From positions 62,001-126,000 of the forward strand of contig CAJQON010000015.1 in the NCBI GenBank assembly GCA_905479995.1: 64,000 nucleotides of DNA, written 5' to 3'. Below are positions 42,227-50,740 of the stretch, piece after piece. Source of the DNA: an uncultured Flavobacteriales bacterium. GTDB lineage: Bacteria; Bacteroidota; Bacteroidia; Flavobacteriales_E; Vicingaceae. A model generated the notes under the pieces. The model had not been told where the DNA came from. It saw nothing but the letters and a program-made list of their open reading frames with translations, and ran no database searches. The first letter of the stretch is position 1. Each line of letters opens with the position of its first letter. The position numbers and the translations under genes were made by a program.

Positions 42227-43178
42227 CTTCTTCCTTTTCTTCGGTTGGAGTAATGATTAATTTGGTGGCTAAAACGATTTCCATTGCATTGCTAAACGAA
42301 AGTTCATTTTCTGAAGCGATAGGTTGTTCTTTAGCAAATTTCACTAAATCGGAGAGCATTAATACTTGATTTAATTGACTCAATGTTGCTGGAGGAATAG
42401 TTTCAAAGCGCAAGCTTCTCATTATTTCATCTGTTGTATTTTCGAGTGCAGTAATGTTAAACCTACTTTCTAAATAAGCTCTTATAATTTCAGATAATTC
42501 AGAATGGTAGGCTTTTACTTTGTTGTTTTGCCATAGTTGTTTCTCCCTGAGTTCATTTAATCTTTCAATGGCAGTAGTATAGTCGGGTATGGTTGGAATA
42601 ATTTCTTCCACAACAGTTTTTGGTCGACTTTTTAAGTATTTAATTAATACAATAATTAAGATAATGATGGCCAAACCTGTTGCCAGCCAAACCCAATTTT
42701 CTTTGAGCCAATCGGTAAAAGAAAAAGGTTCTTCTATCGGTGCTTTAATGTCAAATATTGCTTTGGTAGTATCTACCAGCATTGGTTGAACATCTATAAA
42801 AAGTTCTTCAGTTGTTGTTAATGTAGTTTCATCTAACTTAAAATTAAAGTAAGGTATTTTGTAGTAGCCCGAATCAAAAGAGGTAATGGTAATGGTTTGG
42901 GTTTGTTCTACCAACGATAAATCATCTTTGTTTGGATAACCTGTGTCAATTTTAGAAGAATAAACGACTTCAACAAATTTATTTAAAGTATCTAATAAAT
43001 CAGGGAATTGAACTGCTACGGGCTTTCCGTCTAGCTGATATTGTAGTTTTAGGTGAATCTGAGTTTGTTCTCCTAACAACAATTGATTGGTGTCAATGGA
43101 AGCGTTTACTTTAGCATTTTGAGCACTAACCTGAAGTGCTACAAAAAGAAAAAGGACGATGTAGATTAGTTTTTTCAT
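42216..43178 (-). CDS. Bat-operon membrane protein, BatD/DUF4381-like
   Basis: A 320-residue protein regularly found between the DUF58 and batA genes in Bacteroidota. It has a signal peptide (MKKLIYIVLFLFVALQVSA, then Q), a periplasmic Ig-like domain (about 22-135; LLLGEQTQIHLKLQYQLDGKPV), one membrane helix (about 165-183, WVWLATGLAIIILIIVLIKYL) and a cytosolic helical domain (about 205-310; ERLNELREKQLWQNNKVKAYHSELSEIIRAYLESRF) similar to DUF4381 and to the tail of BatD. It probably joins the vWA complex. It overlaps both neighbours by four and 11 bases. Confidence 0.82.
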   Translation of the reverse strand: MKKLIYIVLFLFVALQVSAQNAKVNASIDTNQLLLGEQTQIHLKLQYQLDGKPVAVQFPDLLDTLNKFVEVVYSSKIDTGYPNKDDLSLVEQTQTITITSFDSGYYKIPYFNFKLDETTLTTTEELFIDVQPMLVDTTKAIFDIKAPIEEPFSFTDWLKENWVWLATGLAIIILIIVLIKYLKSRPKTVVEEIIPTIPDYTTAIERLNELREKQLWQNNKVKAYHSELSEIIRAYLESRFNITALENTTDEIMRSLRFETIPPATLSQLNQVLMLSDLVKFAKEQPIASENELSFSNAMEIVLATKLIITPTEEKEEDAE

Positions 43179-44056
43179 GCTCCTCTTCTTTTAAATAATG
43201 CCATTAGTGGTTTTACATAGTCTTCGTGTGTTCCAATGTTGCTAGTATCCACTCCCGACTTTCTAAATGTATTGTGCAAATAGTCTTTTCGTTTTAAGGC
43301 ATTAATTTTATAGTTCTTTTGTACCTCATTACTTGATGTATTAACCCATTTTACTACTCCTGTTTCTGCGTCTAGCATTGGTACTAAGCCAATATTGGGT
43401 AATTCTTCTTCGGCTTTATCGTATAAGCGTAAAGTAATTAAATCGTGCTTTCTATTGGCAATTTTTAAAGCATTTTCAAAATCGTTATCGGTAACGAAAT
43501 CAGAAAGTAAGAAGGCTGTACAACGCTTTTTAATTACATTGTTAAAGTATTTTAATGCTTGACCTATATCTGTTCCTTTGCTTTCAGGTTCAAAATCAAT
43601 TAAGTCTCTAATAATCATTAAAATATGACTCTTTCCTTTTTTCGGAGGAATGAACTTTTCAATTTTATCACTAAAGAAAATAACACCTACTTTATCGTTG
43701 TTTTGAATGGCCGAAAAGGCTAAAACAGCACAAATTTCTGTAGCCAATTCTTGCTTGCTTTTTTGTTGGGTACCAAATTCTTTAGATCCACTTACATCAA
43801 CAATAAGCATCACGGTCATTTCTCGTTCTTCTTCAAAAACCTTTACATAAGGATGATTAAAACGAGCAGTAACATTCCAATCTATGGTTCTTATTTCATC
43901 ACCATGCTGGTATTCTCGCACTTCGCTAAAGGCCATACCTCTTCCTTTAAAGGCAGAATGATATTCACCCGAAAATATTTGATTGCTCAAACCACGGGTT
44001 TTAATCTCTATCTTTCTAACTTTTTTTAATAGATCAGATGTAGATAAGTTACTCAA
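43175..44056 (-). CDS. DUF58 domain protein
   Basis: A 293-residue cytosolic protein of the DUF58 family: KIEIKTRGLSNQIFSGEYHSAFKGRGMAFSEVREYQHGDEIRTIDWNVTARFNHPYVKVFEEERE is the diagnostic N-terminal block, followed by a vWA-like fold with VMLIVDVSGSKEFGT and FLLSDFVTD. These proteins are always linked to MoxR ATPases. Here its ATG lies three bases after the moxR stop. The partner relation to MoxR is known for the family; the substrate is not. Confidence 0.93.
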   Translation of the reverse strand: MSNLSTSDLLKKVRKIEIKTRGLSNQIFSGEYHSAFKGRGMAFSEVREYQHGDEIRTIDWNVTARFNHPYVKVFEEEREMTVMLIVDVSGSKEFGTQQKSKQELATEICAVLAFSAIQNNDKVGVIFFSDKIEKFIPPKKGKSHILMIIRDLIDFEPESKGTDIGQALKYFNNVIKKRCTAFLLSDFVTDNDFENALKIANRKHDLITLRLYDKAEEELPNIGLVPMLDAETGVVKWVNTSSNEVQKNYKINALKRKDYLHNTFRKSGVDTSNIGTHEDYVKPLMALFKRRGA

Positions 44057-44059
44057 AAA

Positions 44060-45109
44060 TTAAGGGATTTCAACGTTGTTTAATATACCGTTAATTATTT
44101 CTTCAGAGGTAATATCTTCCGCTTCTGCTTCATAACTTAAACCAATTCTGTGCCTTAAAACATCATGGCAAATTGCTCTTACATCTTCAGGAATAACGTA
44201 GCCTCTTCGTTTTATAAATGCATATGATTTTGAAGCTAAAGCTAAGTTAATACTCGCTCTTGGAGAACCTCCAAACGTGATTAAGTTTTTATATTCAGCT
44301 AAGTTGTAGTTCTCTGGATTACGTGTGGCATCAACAATATCCACAATGTATTGCTCAATTTTTTCGTCCATATAAACCTCCTTTACAACAGCACGAGCTC
44401 TAGTAATGTCTTCTGGTTTTAACACGCAGTTAGGAGTAGGGAATCCATTGATTGAATTTCGTATAATAACTTTTTCTTCGTCTTTTGTTGGGTAGTCTAA
44501 CACTACTTTTAGCATAAAACGATCGACTTGTGCTTCTGGCAAAGGATATGTTCCTTCTTGCTCAACAGGATTTTGAGTGGCTAATACTAAAAAAGGTTCT
44601 GGTAATTTAAAAGTTTCTTCACCAATGGTAATTTGTCTTTCTTGCATGGCTTCTAATAAAGCACTCTGTACTTTTGCTGGAGCTCTGTTTATCTCATCTG
44701 CTAACACAAAGTTGGCAAAAATTGGTCCTTTCTTTACAGTAAAAGCTTCTTGCTTTTGGTTGTAAATCATCGTTCCAACAACATCGGCAGGTAATAGATC
44801 TGGTGTAAATTGAACCCTACTAAATTTTGCGTCAACCGTTTTGGCTAAAGTGTTTATTGCTAAAGTTTTTGCTAGTCCAGGAACACCTTCCAGTAAAATA
44901 TGTCCATTAGAAAGTAGGCCAATTAGTAATCTTTCAGTCATTTGTTTTTGACCAATGATTACTTTTTCCATCTCCAATGTAAGAATATCTACAAAGGCAC
45001 TTTCTTTTTGTATTTTTTGATTTAACGCATTAATATCTACGTTAGAGGTGTTAGTATTTGTATTTACGGAGGCTGTATTTTGCGCATCCATTTTAGTTTC
45101 TTCTTCCAT
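44060..45109 (-). CDS. MoxR-family AAA+ ATPase
   Basis: The ATG at 45109 is used; the track start at 45142 lies upstream of the likely transcript start. The 349-residue protein has a Ser/Asn/Thr-rich N-terminal 30 residues, then the MoxR AAA+ core: GHILLEGVPGLAKTLAINTLA (Walker A GxxGxxKT), FVLADEINRAPAKVQSALLEAMQERQ (Walker B and sensor), ATQNPVEQEGTYPLPEAQVDRFML and the C-terminal GGSPRASINLALASKSYAF lid. It probably acts as a chaperone-like ATPase for the DUF58/vWA proteins encoded downstream. First gene of the Bat operon. Confidence 0.94.
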   Translation of the reverse strand: MEEETKMDAQNTASVNTNTNTSNVDINALNQKIQKESAFVDILTLEMEKVIIGQKQMTERLLIGLLSNGHILLEGVPGLAKTLAINTLAKTVDAKFSRVQFTPDLLPADVVGTMIYNQKQEAFTVKKGPIFANFVLADEINRAPAKVQSALLEAMQERQITIGEETFKLPEPFLVLATQNPVEQEGTYPLPEAQVDRFMLKVVLDYPTKDEEKVIIRNSINGFPTPNCVLKPEDITRARAVVKEVYMDEKIEQYIVDIVDATRNPENYNLAEYKNLITFGGSPRASINLALASKSYAFIKRRGYVIPEDVRAICHDVLRHRIGLSYEAEAEDITSEEIINGILNNVEIP

Positions 45110-45130
45110 AGGATCTATTTTCAATATGTT

Positions 45131-45161
45131 CAAAGATACCAAGTGTATAGAAATTAGGCAA
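45131..45161 (-). promoter_or_regulatory. Promoter of the moxR-bat operon
   Basis: On the minus strand TTG (45161-45159), a 20-base spacer and TATCTTTG (45138-45131) fit the Bacteroidota consensus. The start near 45124 gives a leader of about 15 bases to ATG 45109, which decides the start of moxR. Confidence 0.65.
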
Positions 45162-45261
45162 TATTTAAGGTTGAGACCTTGTTAAAAATTGTTAAAACCT
45201 TATGATTACTTTGTTATTCATACTCTTAGATAATGATTATTTTTGTTGGGAAACATTATAA

Positions 45262-47382
45262 ATGGAACTTATGAAATTACTACTATCAGTTTTTTGCCTT
45301 GGTTTAATGGGATCGCTTATTTCTCAAGAATCTGCTACTTACAATACTCATAAGATAAGTGTTAAGAAGGAAAGCGTAGTTCATCCTAAATTAGCTCCAG
45401 AAACATATAGCCCACAATTAATAAATCATGAAGCACCGCTTCCTGATGGTAGTTCTGTTAAATCTTATATTTTGCAGCAAAAATTAAAATCTAAGAAGCT
45501 GTTTCCGGTAAAAAAAGCAAGACATAATAAATCAAATAATCCAGCTCTACAACCTAGTATAGGTCAAACTTTTAAGTTAGAAAGAACTTTTAATGGAAAC
45601 ACATTTCCTCTTACTGGTGGTATACCAAATGACAATACATTAGCTGTTTCAGATAGTGGAATTGTTTTAGTTGGAATAAACTCTTTTGTGTATGCTTATG
45701 ATTTAGAAAGAGACACTACACTTTTTCCACTTCAAGCAATTGCTTTGGGGACTATGGCCAATAATGTGGGAGTTGGATTACATTACTATGACCCTAAGGT
45801 GATTTATGATAAAGAAGCAGATCGTTTTATTTTGGTTTTTTTAAAAAATACTGATCCTGCTAGCAATAGAATTATGATTTGTTTTTCTACTAGCAATAAT
45901 CCTAATGACAGCTGGAATTTATATAGTTTACCCGGAAATCCTTTAAACAATAACCGATGGACAGATTTTCCTGCAATATCAATGACGGATACAGACTTAT
46001 TTATTACCGGAAATTTAATTGTACCAAATGTTTCGTGGCAAATAGGTTTTGATGGTTCTGTAATTTGGCAAGTGGAAAAGGAGAGAGGTTATAATGGAGA
46101 TACTACATTAAATACGGTGTTTTATGATGATATTAAGTATGGTGGAAAGTTTATAAGAAACTTACATCCTGTTCAAGGAGCCGATGGATCAGTTGATGAA
46201 CAGTTCTTTTTATCTAACAGGAATTTTGATGTAACCAATGATTCAATTTTTATTTTAAAAGTAGAAGGAACTTCCGTTGACACTTTAACAAACCTTACGA
46301 TTGATGTTTATCAATCTGATTTAAATTATGGTATGCCTCCTAATGGAAGACAGCAAGATACAGATACGAGTGACATTACAAGTGGGCTTCAGACTAATGA
46401 TGCAAGAGTTTTGGGAGCTATTAAAATTGGTGAGAATGTTCAGTTTGTGTCTAATACGGTAAATCCATTAACGGGATACGCTGCAATTTATCATGGTTCA
46501 ATTTCTTCTATTGCAGACCAGCCTGTTGTAACAGCTAAAATTATTGGGGATACAGTTAAGGATTATGGATATGCTAATATTGCTTGGACAGGAAATGAAG
46601 CTTGTGATATTGAAACAATGATTTCGTTTAACTACTCTTCTTTTACTGATTTTCCAGGTATTGCTTGTATTTATCACGATAATGATGGGAACTATTCCAA
46701 TGAAGAGGTAATTAAACCTGGAGATAATTATGTAGATCGATTATCGGGAACGTATGAAAGATGGGGAGATTACTTTGGCTTACAGCGCCATTATAAAAAC
46801 CCAGGAGCTGTATTTTCATTTGGGTATTATGTTCAAGCAGATAATATTAATAGCGGTTTTTGTGCCGAATTAATAAGTCCAGATTCTAGTAGAATTGATT
46901 TAACAGTAGAAAAGGAAAATCAAGCTGCATTATGTCTTCAAGCAATTAGAGTTAATGTTGTTGGAGGAGTTCCTCCATATAATTACTTGTGGAGTAACAA
47001 TAGTTCTAATAATACCAATGTTGCTGCCAATATCTGTTTAGGCGATACTGTTGAGGTAACTGTAACGGATTCACGAGGATGTATGGTGAGCAGAATTGTG
47101 CATGGTGAAACAATTGAATTGGCAGAAGAGATTAAGATTTATCCAAATCCATTTTCTACACAGTTTGCTGTTCAGTTTAACTTGGAAACTGAAGCTGAAA
47201 TTACTGCTAGAATTTATGATATAACTGGGCGTATGGTTACGGATTTATTGCAACGAAATGCAAAACAAGGTTTAAATGAAGTGGTGTTTTCATTGTTGCC
47301 TTTAAGTGTAGGTGAGTACATTTTAAAAATTGAAGCAAACGGTAAAGAAATCGTAAATGAAAAAATTGTAAAAAATGAGTAA
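45262..47382 (+). CDS. T9SS-secreted beta-rich protein
   Basis: A 706-residue secreted protein. The signal peptide is MKLLLSVFCLGLMGSLIS, starting at Met4; ATG 45271 could therefore be the true start. The large middle part (about 90-560) is beta-rich with repeated Asn/Asp turns (YYDPKVIYDKEADRFILVFLKN, NNRWTDFPAISMTDTDLFIT, GTYERWGDYFGLQRHY), resembling exo-acting propeller proteins without visible catalytic motif. An SprB-like module (GGVPPYNYLWSNNSSNN) follows, then a T9SS type A sorting domain (IKIYPNPFSTQFAVQF ... GEYILKIEANGKEIVNEKIVK). Function unknown. It overlaps the next gene by eight bases. Confidence 0.87.
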   Translation: MELMKLLLSVFCLGLMGSLISQESATYNTHKISVKKESVVHPKLAPETYSPQLINHEAPLPDGSSVKSYILQQKLKSKKLFPVKKARHNKSNNPALQPSIGQTFKLERTFNGNTFPLTGGIPNDNTLAVSDSGIVLVGINSFVYAYDLERDTTLFPLQAIALGTMANNVGVGLHYYDPKVIYDKEADRFILVFLKNTDPASNRIMICFSTSNNPNDSWNLYSLPGNPLNNNRWTDFPAISMTDTDLFITGNLIVPNVSWQIGFDGSVIWQVEKERGYNGDTTLNTVFYDDIKYGGKFIRNLHPVQGADGSVDEQFFLSNRNFDVTNDSIFILKVEGTSVDTLTNLTIDVYQSDLNYGMPPNGRQQDTDTSDITSGLQTNDARVLGAIKIGENVQFVSNTVNPLTGYAAIYHGSISSIADQPVVTAKIIGDTVKDYGYANIAWTGNEACDIETMISFNYSSFTDFPGIACIYHDNDGNYSNEEVIKPGDNYVDRLSGTYERWGDYFGLQRHYKNPGAVFSFGYYVQADNINSGFCAELISPDSSRIDLTVEKENQAALCLQAIRVNVVGGVPPYNYLWSNNSSNNTNVAANICLGDTVEVTVTDSRGCMVSRIVHGETIELAEEIKIYPNPFSTQFAVQFNLETEAEITARIYDITGRMVTDLLQRNAKQGLNEVVFSLLPLSVGEYILKIEANGKEIVNEKIVKNE

Positions 47383-47782
47383 AGAAGACCTTAGTTTATC
47401 AGCTACCATTGATATGGTTAAAACTTTTCATGAAGCCTTTAAAATTGGTAATGAAGAAACGCCTATTGCAGCAATTGCAGCCAAAGATTATAACTTGCGC
47501 TTTGAGTTAATGAAAGAGGAGAATGAAGAATACCTCGAGGCGGCTCAAAATGGCGATTTAGTAGAGATTGCTGACGCTTGTGGAGACATGTTGTACATTT
47601 TATGTGGAACCTTATTAAAGCACGGCTTACAACATAAAATAGCCGAAGTTTTTGAAGAAATACAATCGAGCAACATGAGTAAGTTAGATGCGGATGGTAA
47701 TCCGATTTACAGAGAAGATGGAAAAGTATTAAAGAGCGACCAATACTTTAAGCCAAACATTAAAAAGATTTTAGAGAATTAG
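47375..47782 (+). CDS. MazG-like NTP pyrophosphohydrolase
   Basis: A 135-residue all-alpha NTP pyrophosphatase of the MazG/PRA-PH superfamily. The two metal-binding blocks are ELMKEENEEYLEAAQNGD (ExxE) and EIADACGDMLYILCGTLLKHG (ExxD), with a helix after them and a short tail SKLDADGNPIYREDGKVLKSDQYFKP typical of phage- and Bacteroidota-type members. It probably hydrolyses a non-canonical nucleoside triphosphate or related substrate. It starts eight bases before the end of the T9SS gene, so expression may be coupled although functions are unrelated. Confidence 0.88.
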   Translation: MSKEDLSLSATIDMVKTFHEAFKIGNEETPIAAIAAKDYNLRFELMKEENEEYLEAAQNGDLVEIADACGDMLYILCGTLLKHGLQHKIAEVFEEIQSSNMSKLDADGNPIYREDGKVLKSDQYFKPNIKKILEN

Positions 47783-47875
47783 CCGCTTTGTTTGTCAGTT
47801 CGAATGCTCCGATTCTTCGAAGGGTAGTCTAAGAATAGTTAAATAAAATAACTAAAGTCTTAAAATTGAAAACAA

Positions 47876-47911
47876 CAAAAAAGGTGCAAGATTAAATCTT
47901 GCACCTTTTTT
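47876..47911. terminator. Bidirectional terminator
   Basis: A-run, GGTGCAAGAT, loop TAA, ATCTTGCACC, T-run. The ten-pair stem is symmetric and lies between the convergent mazG-like and ABC permease genes, so it can serve both. Confidence 0.9.
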
Positions 47912-47931
47912 AGTTAATTATAGATAGGTAA

Positions 47932-49290
47932 TTATTTTTTCAATTTAGGATTCATTGCATCTGTTAAGCCTTCACCAATTAAGTTGTAAACGGTTACGGT
48001 AATAAATATGGCAAAACCAGGGAATATCGCTAACCACCATGCCGTAGAGTCTTGTCTTGAAGCAGACAATAAAGATCCCCAAGTAATGGTTTCTGCTGGA
48101 ACTCCAACACCAATAAATGATAAAGTAGATTCAATTAAAATTGCAGAAGCAATACCAAATGCAATGGAAATTAATACCGGTGAAAGCGCATTAGGCAATG
48201 CATGTTTTATAATGATTCTTAATTCTTTATAGCCTAAAGCATTTGCTGCTTCAATGTACTCTAAGTTTCTTACTCTTAACAATTCTGCTCTAGTAAAACG
48301 AGCTATCCCTGTCCAAGTTGTTAAACCAATAATCATCATTACAATAAAAATAGATGGTTTTGCTACTACGGCTGCAATAGATATAATTAAGAATAAACGA
48401 GGAATAGAAACAACAACTTCAATTAATCGACTAATTAAGATATCTGCAGGAACAACCACTTCTTTGGTTAAAAATGGAAGTTTTTTTAATCCTTTGCTAA
48501 TTAACTTAAAGGCATACATTATTGCTCCAAATATGAAAAAGCTTATCAAAAGTTCTAAAAAGAAATCGCTAAAAGATTCACCAATAGAATCAGAGAGTGC
48601 ATAAGAGCGAACACCAAATCCATAAAATAGGGCAACAATAAATCCTATAATGTAAATGACTAAAGTAGAAATTCTCATTTTTAACTTGTCATCACCATAA
48701 TATCCGGCAATTGCGCCAAAGAATATTCCAATTAAGGCAGCAATACCCATAGATACAATACCAACCAGTAAGGCAATTCTAGTACCGTGAATCATTCCTG
48801 CAAAAACATCTCTACCAAGCGCATCTGTACCTAGCCAGTGTTTCCATCTAGTAGATTCTATATCTTGTTCATCGAATGGACCAACAGAGGTGTTCATAAA
48901 ATCGATGTTTTTAGGCAGGTAGGGAGTAAGTGGCCAAACTTCCCACTCATAATCCAAATCTTTCCATGAAACATTTATAAATTCTTTTTGCCAATCTGAA
49001 ATGCCTAAATCAACAGCGTACTCTTTAAAAACTGGAAAATAAACTTCGCCTTGGTATTTTGCAGCAATGGGTTTTTCATTGGCTAAAAAATCGGCCAATA
49101 AAGCGATGAATACAAAAACGTAAACAATGCGTAAAGACCATACCGCAATCTTATTTTTTTTAAATTGCTTTTTTACAATCGTCCAATAGCTTTCATTTTC
49201 ATTACCTGTAAATGACTCTCTGTTGCCAGCCATATCAATTATTTCTTGCTCGGCAGCCTTTCTTCTAGAAAATATGTTTAACAAGCCCAT
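47932..49290 (-). CDS. Oligopeptide ABC transporter permease, OppC-like
   Basis: A 452-residue inner-membrane permease. N-terminal cytosolic part and first helix (VYVFVFIALLADFLAN), periplasmic region with HWLGTDALGRDVFAGMIHGTRIALLVG, which is the OppC/DppC signature, and the EAA motif EAANALGYKELRIIIKHALPNALSPVL near the C-terminus. It is about 150 residues longer than Escherichia coli OppC. Part of the excess is an insert with two extra hydrophobic segments between GYYGDDKLK and ILISRLIEVVVSIPR. Partner of the OppB-like permease, two bases upstream. Confidence 0.92.
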   Translation of the reverse strand: MGLLNIFSRRKAAEQEIIDMAGNRESFTGNENESYWTIVKKQFKKNKIAVWSLRIVYVFVFIALLADFLANEKPIAAKYQGEVYFPVFKEYAVDLGISDWQKEFINVSWKDLDYEWEVWPLTPYLPKNIDFMNTSVGPFDEQDIESTRWKHWLGTDALGRDVFAGMIHGTRIALLVGIVSMGIAALIGIFFGAIAGYYGDDKLKMRISTLVIYIIGFIVALFYGFGVRSYALSDSIGESFSDFFLELLISFFIFGAIMYAFKLISKGLKKLPFLTKEVVVPADILISRLIEVVVSIPRLFLIISIAAVVAKPSIFIVMMIIGLTTWTGIARFTRAELLRVRNLEYIEAANALGYKELRIIIKHALPNALSPVLISIAFGIASAILIESTLSFIGVGVPAETITWGSLLSASRQDSTAWWLAIFPGFAIFITVTVYNLIGEGLTDAMNPKLKK

Positions 49291-49292
49291 AA

Positions 49293-50720
49293 TTATTTTT
49301 TATTTGAGAATGAAATTCGTGGATCAACGTATGCATAAAGCACATCCGCTACTAAATTCCCTACAAGGGTTAACATTGCTGTAAACATTAATACGGTAAA
49401 CACTATTGGGTAATCTCTGGCAAAAATTGCTTCAAGTGTTAATTTCCCCATACCAGGTATAGAGAAAATTATTTCTATCACAAAAGATCCTGAAATAGCT
49501 AAAGGAAAAATACTTGCAAACAAGGTGATAATTGGAATCAATGAATTTCTAAAAGCATGTTTCCATATTACTACTTTTTCTTTTAATCCTTTTGCTCGAG
49601 CAGTTCTTATGTAATCCATTTCCAACACATTTAACATTCCACCTCTCATTTGACGAGAGATAAATGCAAATGAAGCATAAGTTAAACAAAACAGTGGTAA
49701 AACTAAGTGGTAACCTGTTTCAAAGAAACGGTCCCAATAAGGTGCAGTGGCAGGTAAGCTTCCTAAACCAAATGTTGGAAACCATCCAATTCCGTTTCCA
49801 TCACCTAAATAACGGATTAGCATTGTTGCTACCCAAAAATTAGGTAAAGAATACAATAGGAATAAACCAGTTGTAATTAGTTTCTCCGACCATTTCCCTT
49901 TGTCAACTGCCGAACGAACTCCTAATGGAATTGCAACCAAATAAGCCATAATTATAGATAAAACACTCAATATCATTGACCATTTTAAAGCATCAAATAC
50001 TTTAGAGCTTACCGGTCGTTTATCTTTAAATGAAATCCCAAAATCTCCTTGAACAAAAGCCCATATCCATCTATGATACTGGTTTTCTAAGCCATACCAT
50101 ACCAACTTAGGAATGTACCTGTTTGTTGAACTTTTGTAAAGGTTCATATGTGTGTAAGCATTTAAAAAGTCGTAATACTTTTTAGCTCCGTATTTTTTTA
50201 TTTTTTTGTTTTTGAATAAGTCAAACTCAATATTTTGGATAGTCGATTCTGTTTTATCGGAGTCGTAGTTAATGTATAAAACACTGATAGCATCTTTAAT
50301 TTTTCTTAAATCGGAAGAAGTTTTATCGTTTATTTCTATGGTAAAAATTTCATCTTCAAAAGCCCTTAAACTATGATAGTAAGCAGAAACATTGTTCCAT
50401 TCACCATATTCATAAGACATTCGTTGTAGGTTCTCTCTGTGCGCTTTTTTAGGAATACGGTGTAGTGTATCTGGAAAAGTCGCATTGGTAAATGAAAAGT
50501 AGAAGAGAGGAAGGTCGAAACCTAGTTCATGTCGTTTGTCAATGTAAGTTTGTTCATTGGCTAGTTTTTCACCACTCATTCCATCTCCACCAACATTTTG
50601 GTTTAGCATGGTTTCTACCGGATCACCAGGAGCGTTAATACTAATTACAAAGGTAAGTAGTGATATCGCAAATAGCGTTGGTATAAATATTAATAATCTC
50701 TTTACAATGTACTTAAACAT
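49293..50720 (-). CDS. Oligopeptide ABC transporter permease, OppB-like
   Basis: A 475-residue inner-membrane permease. MFKYIVKRLLIFIPTLFAISLLTFVI is the OppB first helix, followed by NAPGDPVETML. An insert of about 150 residues (about 55-210), mostly polar with YDSDKTESTIQNIEFDLFK, lies in the periplasm before the conserved FVQGDFGISFKDKRPVSSKV. The rest has the normal helices and the EAA motif RTARAKGLKEKVVIWKHAFRNSLIPI. The large insert is known in Bacteroidota peptide permeases. Located between oppA-like and oppC-like genes. No ATPase genes follow. Confidence 0.92.
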   Translation of the reverse strand: MFKYIVKRLLIFIPTLFAISLLTFVISINAPGDPVETMLNQNVGGDGMSGEKLANEQTYIDKRHELGFDLPLFYFSFTNATFPDTLHRIPKKAHRENLQRMSYEYGEWNNVSAYYHSLRAFEDEIFTIEINDKTSSDLRKIKDAISVLYINYDSDKTESTIQNIEFDLFKNKKIKKYGAKKYYDFLNAYTHMNLYKSSTNRYIPKLVWYGLENQYHRWIWAFVQGDFGISFKDKRPVSSKVFDALKWSMILSVLSIIMAYLVAIPLGVRSAVDKGKWSEKLITTGLFLLYSLPNFWVATMLIRYLGDGNGIGWFPTFGLGSLPATAPYWDRFFETGYHLVLPLFCLTYASFAFISRQMRGGMLNVLEMDYIRTARAKGLKEKVVIWKHAFRNSLIPIITLFASIFPLAISGSFVIEIIFSIPGMGKLTLEAIFARDYPIVFTVLMFTAMLTLVGNLVADVLYAYVDPRISFSNKK

Positions 50721-50740
50721 ACTTTTCTAAAGTGGATTTG

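Noticed and set aside
47783-47875. Possible small gene or repeat after the MazG-like gene
   Set aside because: TTCGAATGCTCCGATTCTTCGAAGG is a weak palindrome, perhaps a decayed repeat, but too short and degenerate to call.
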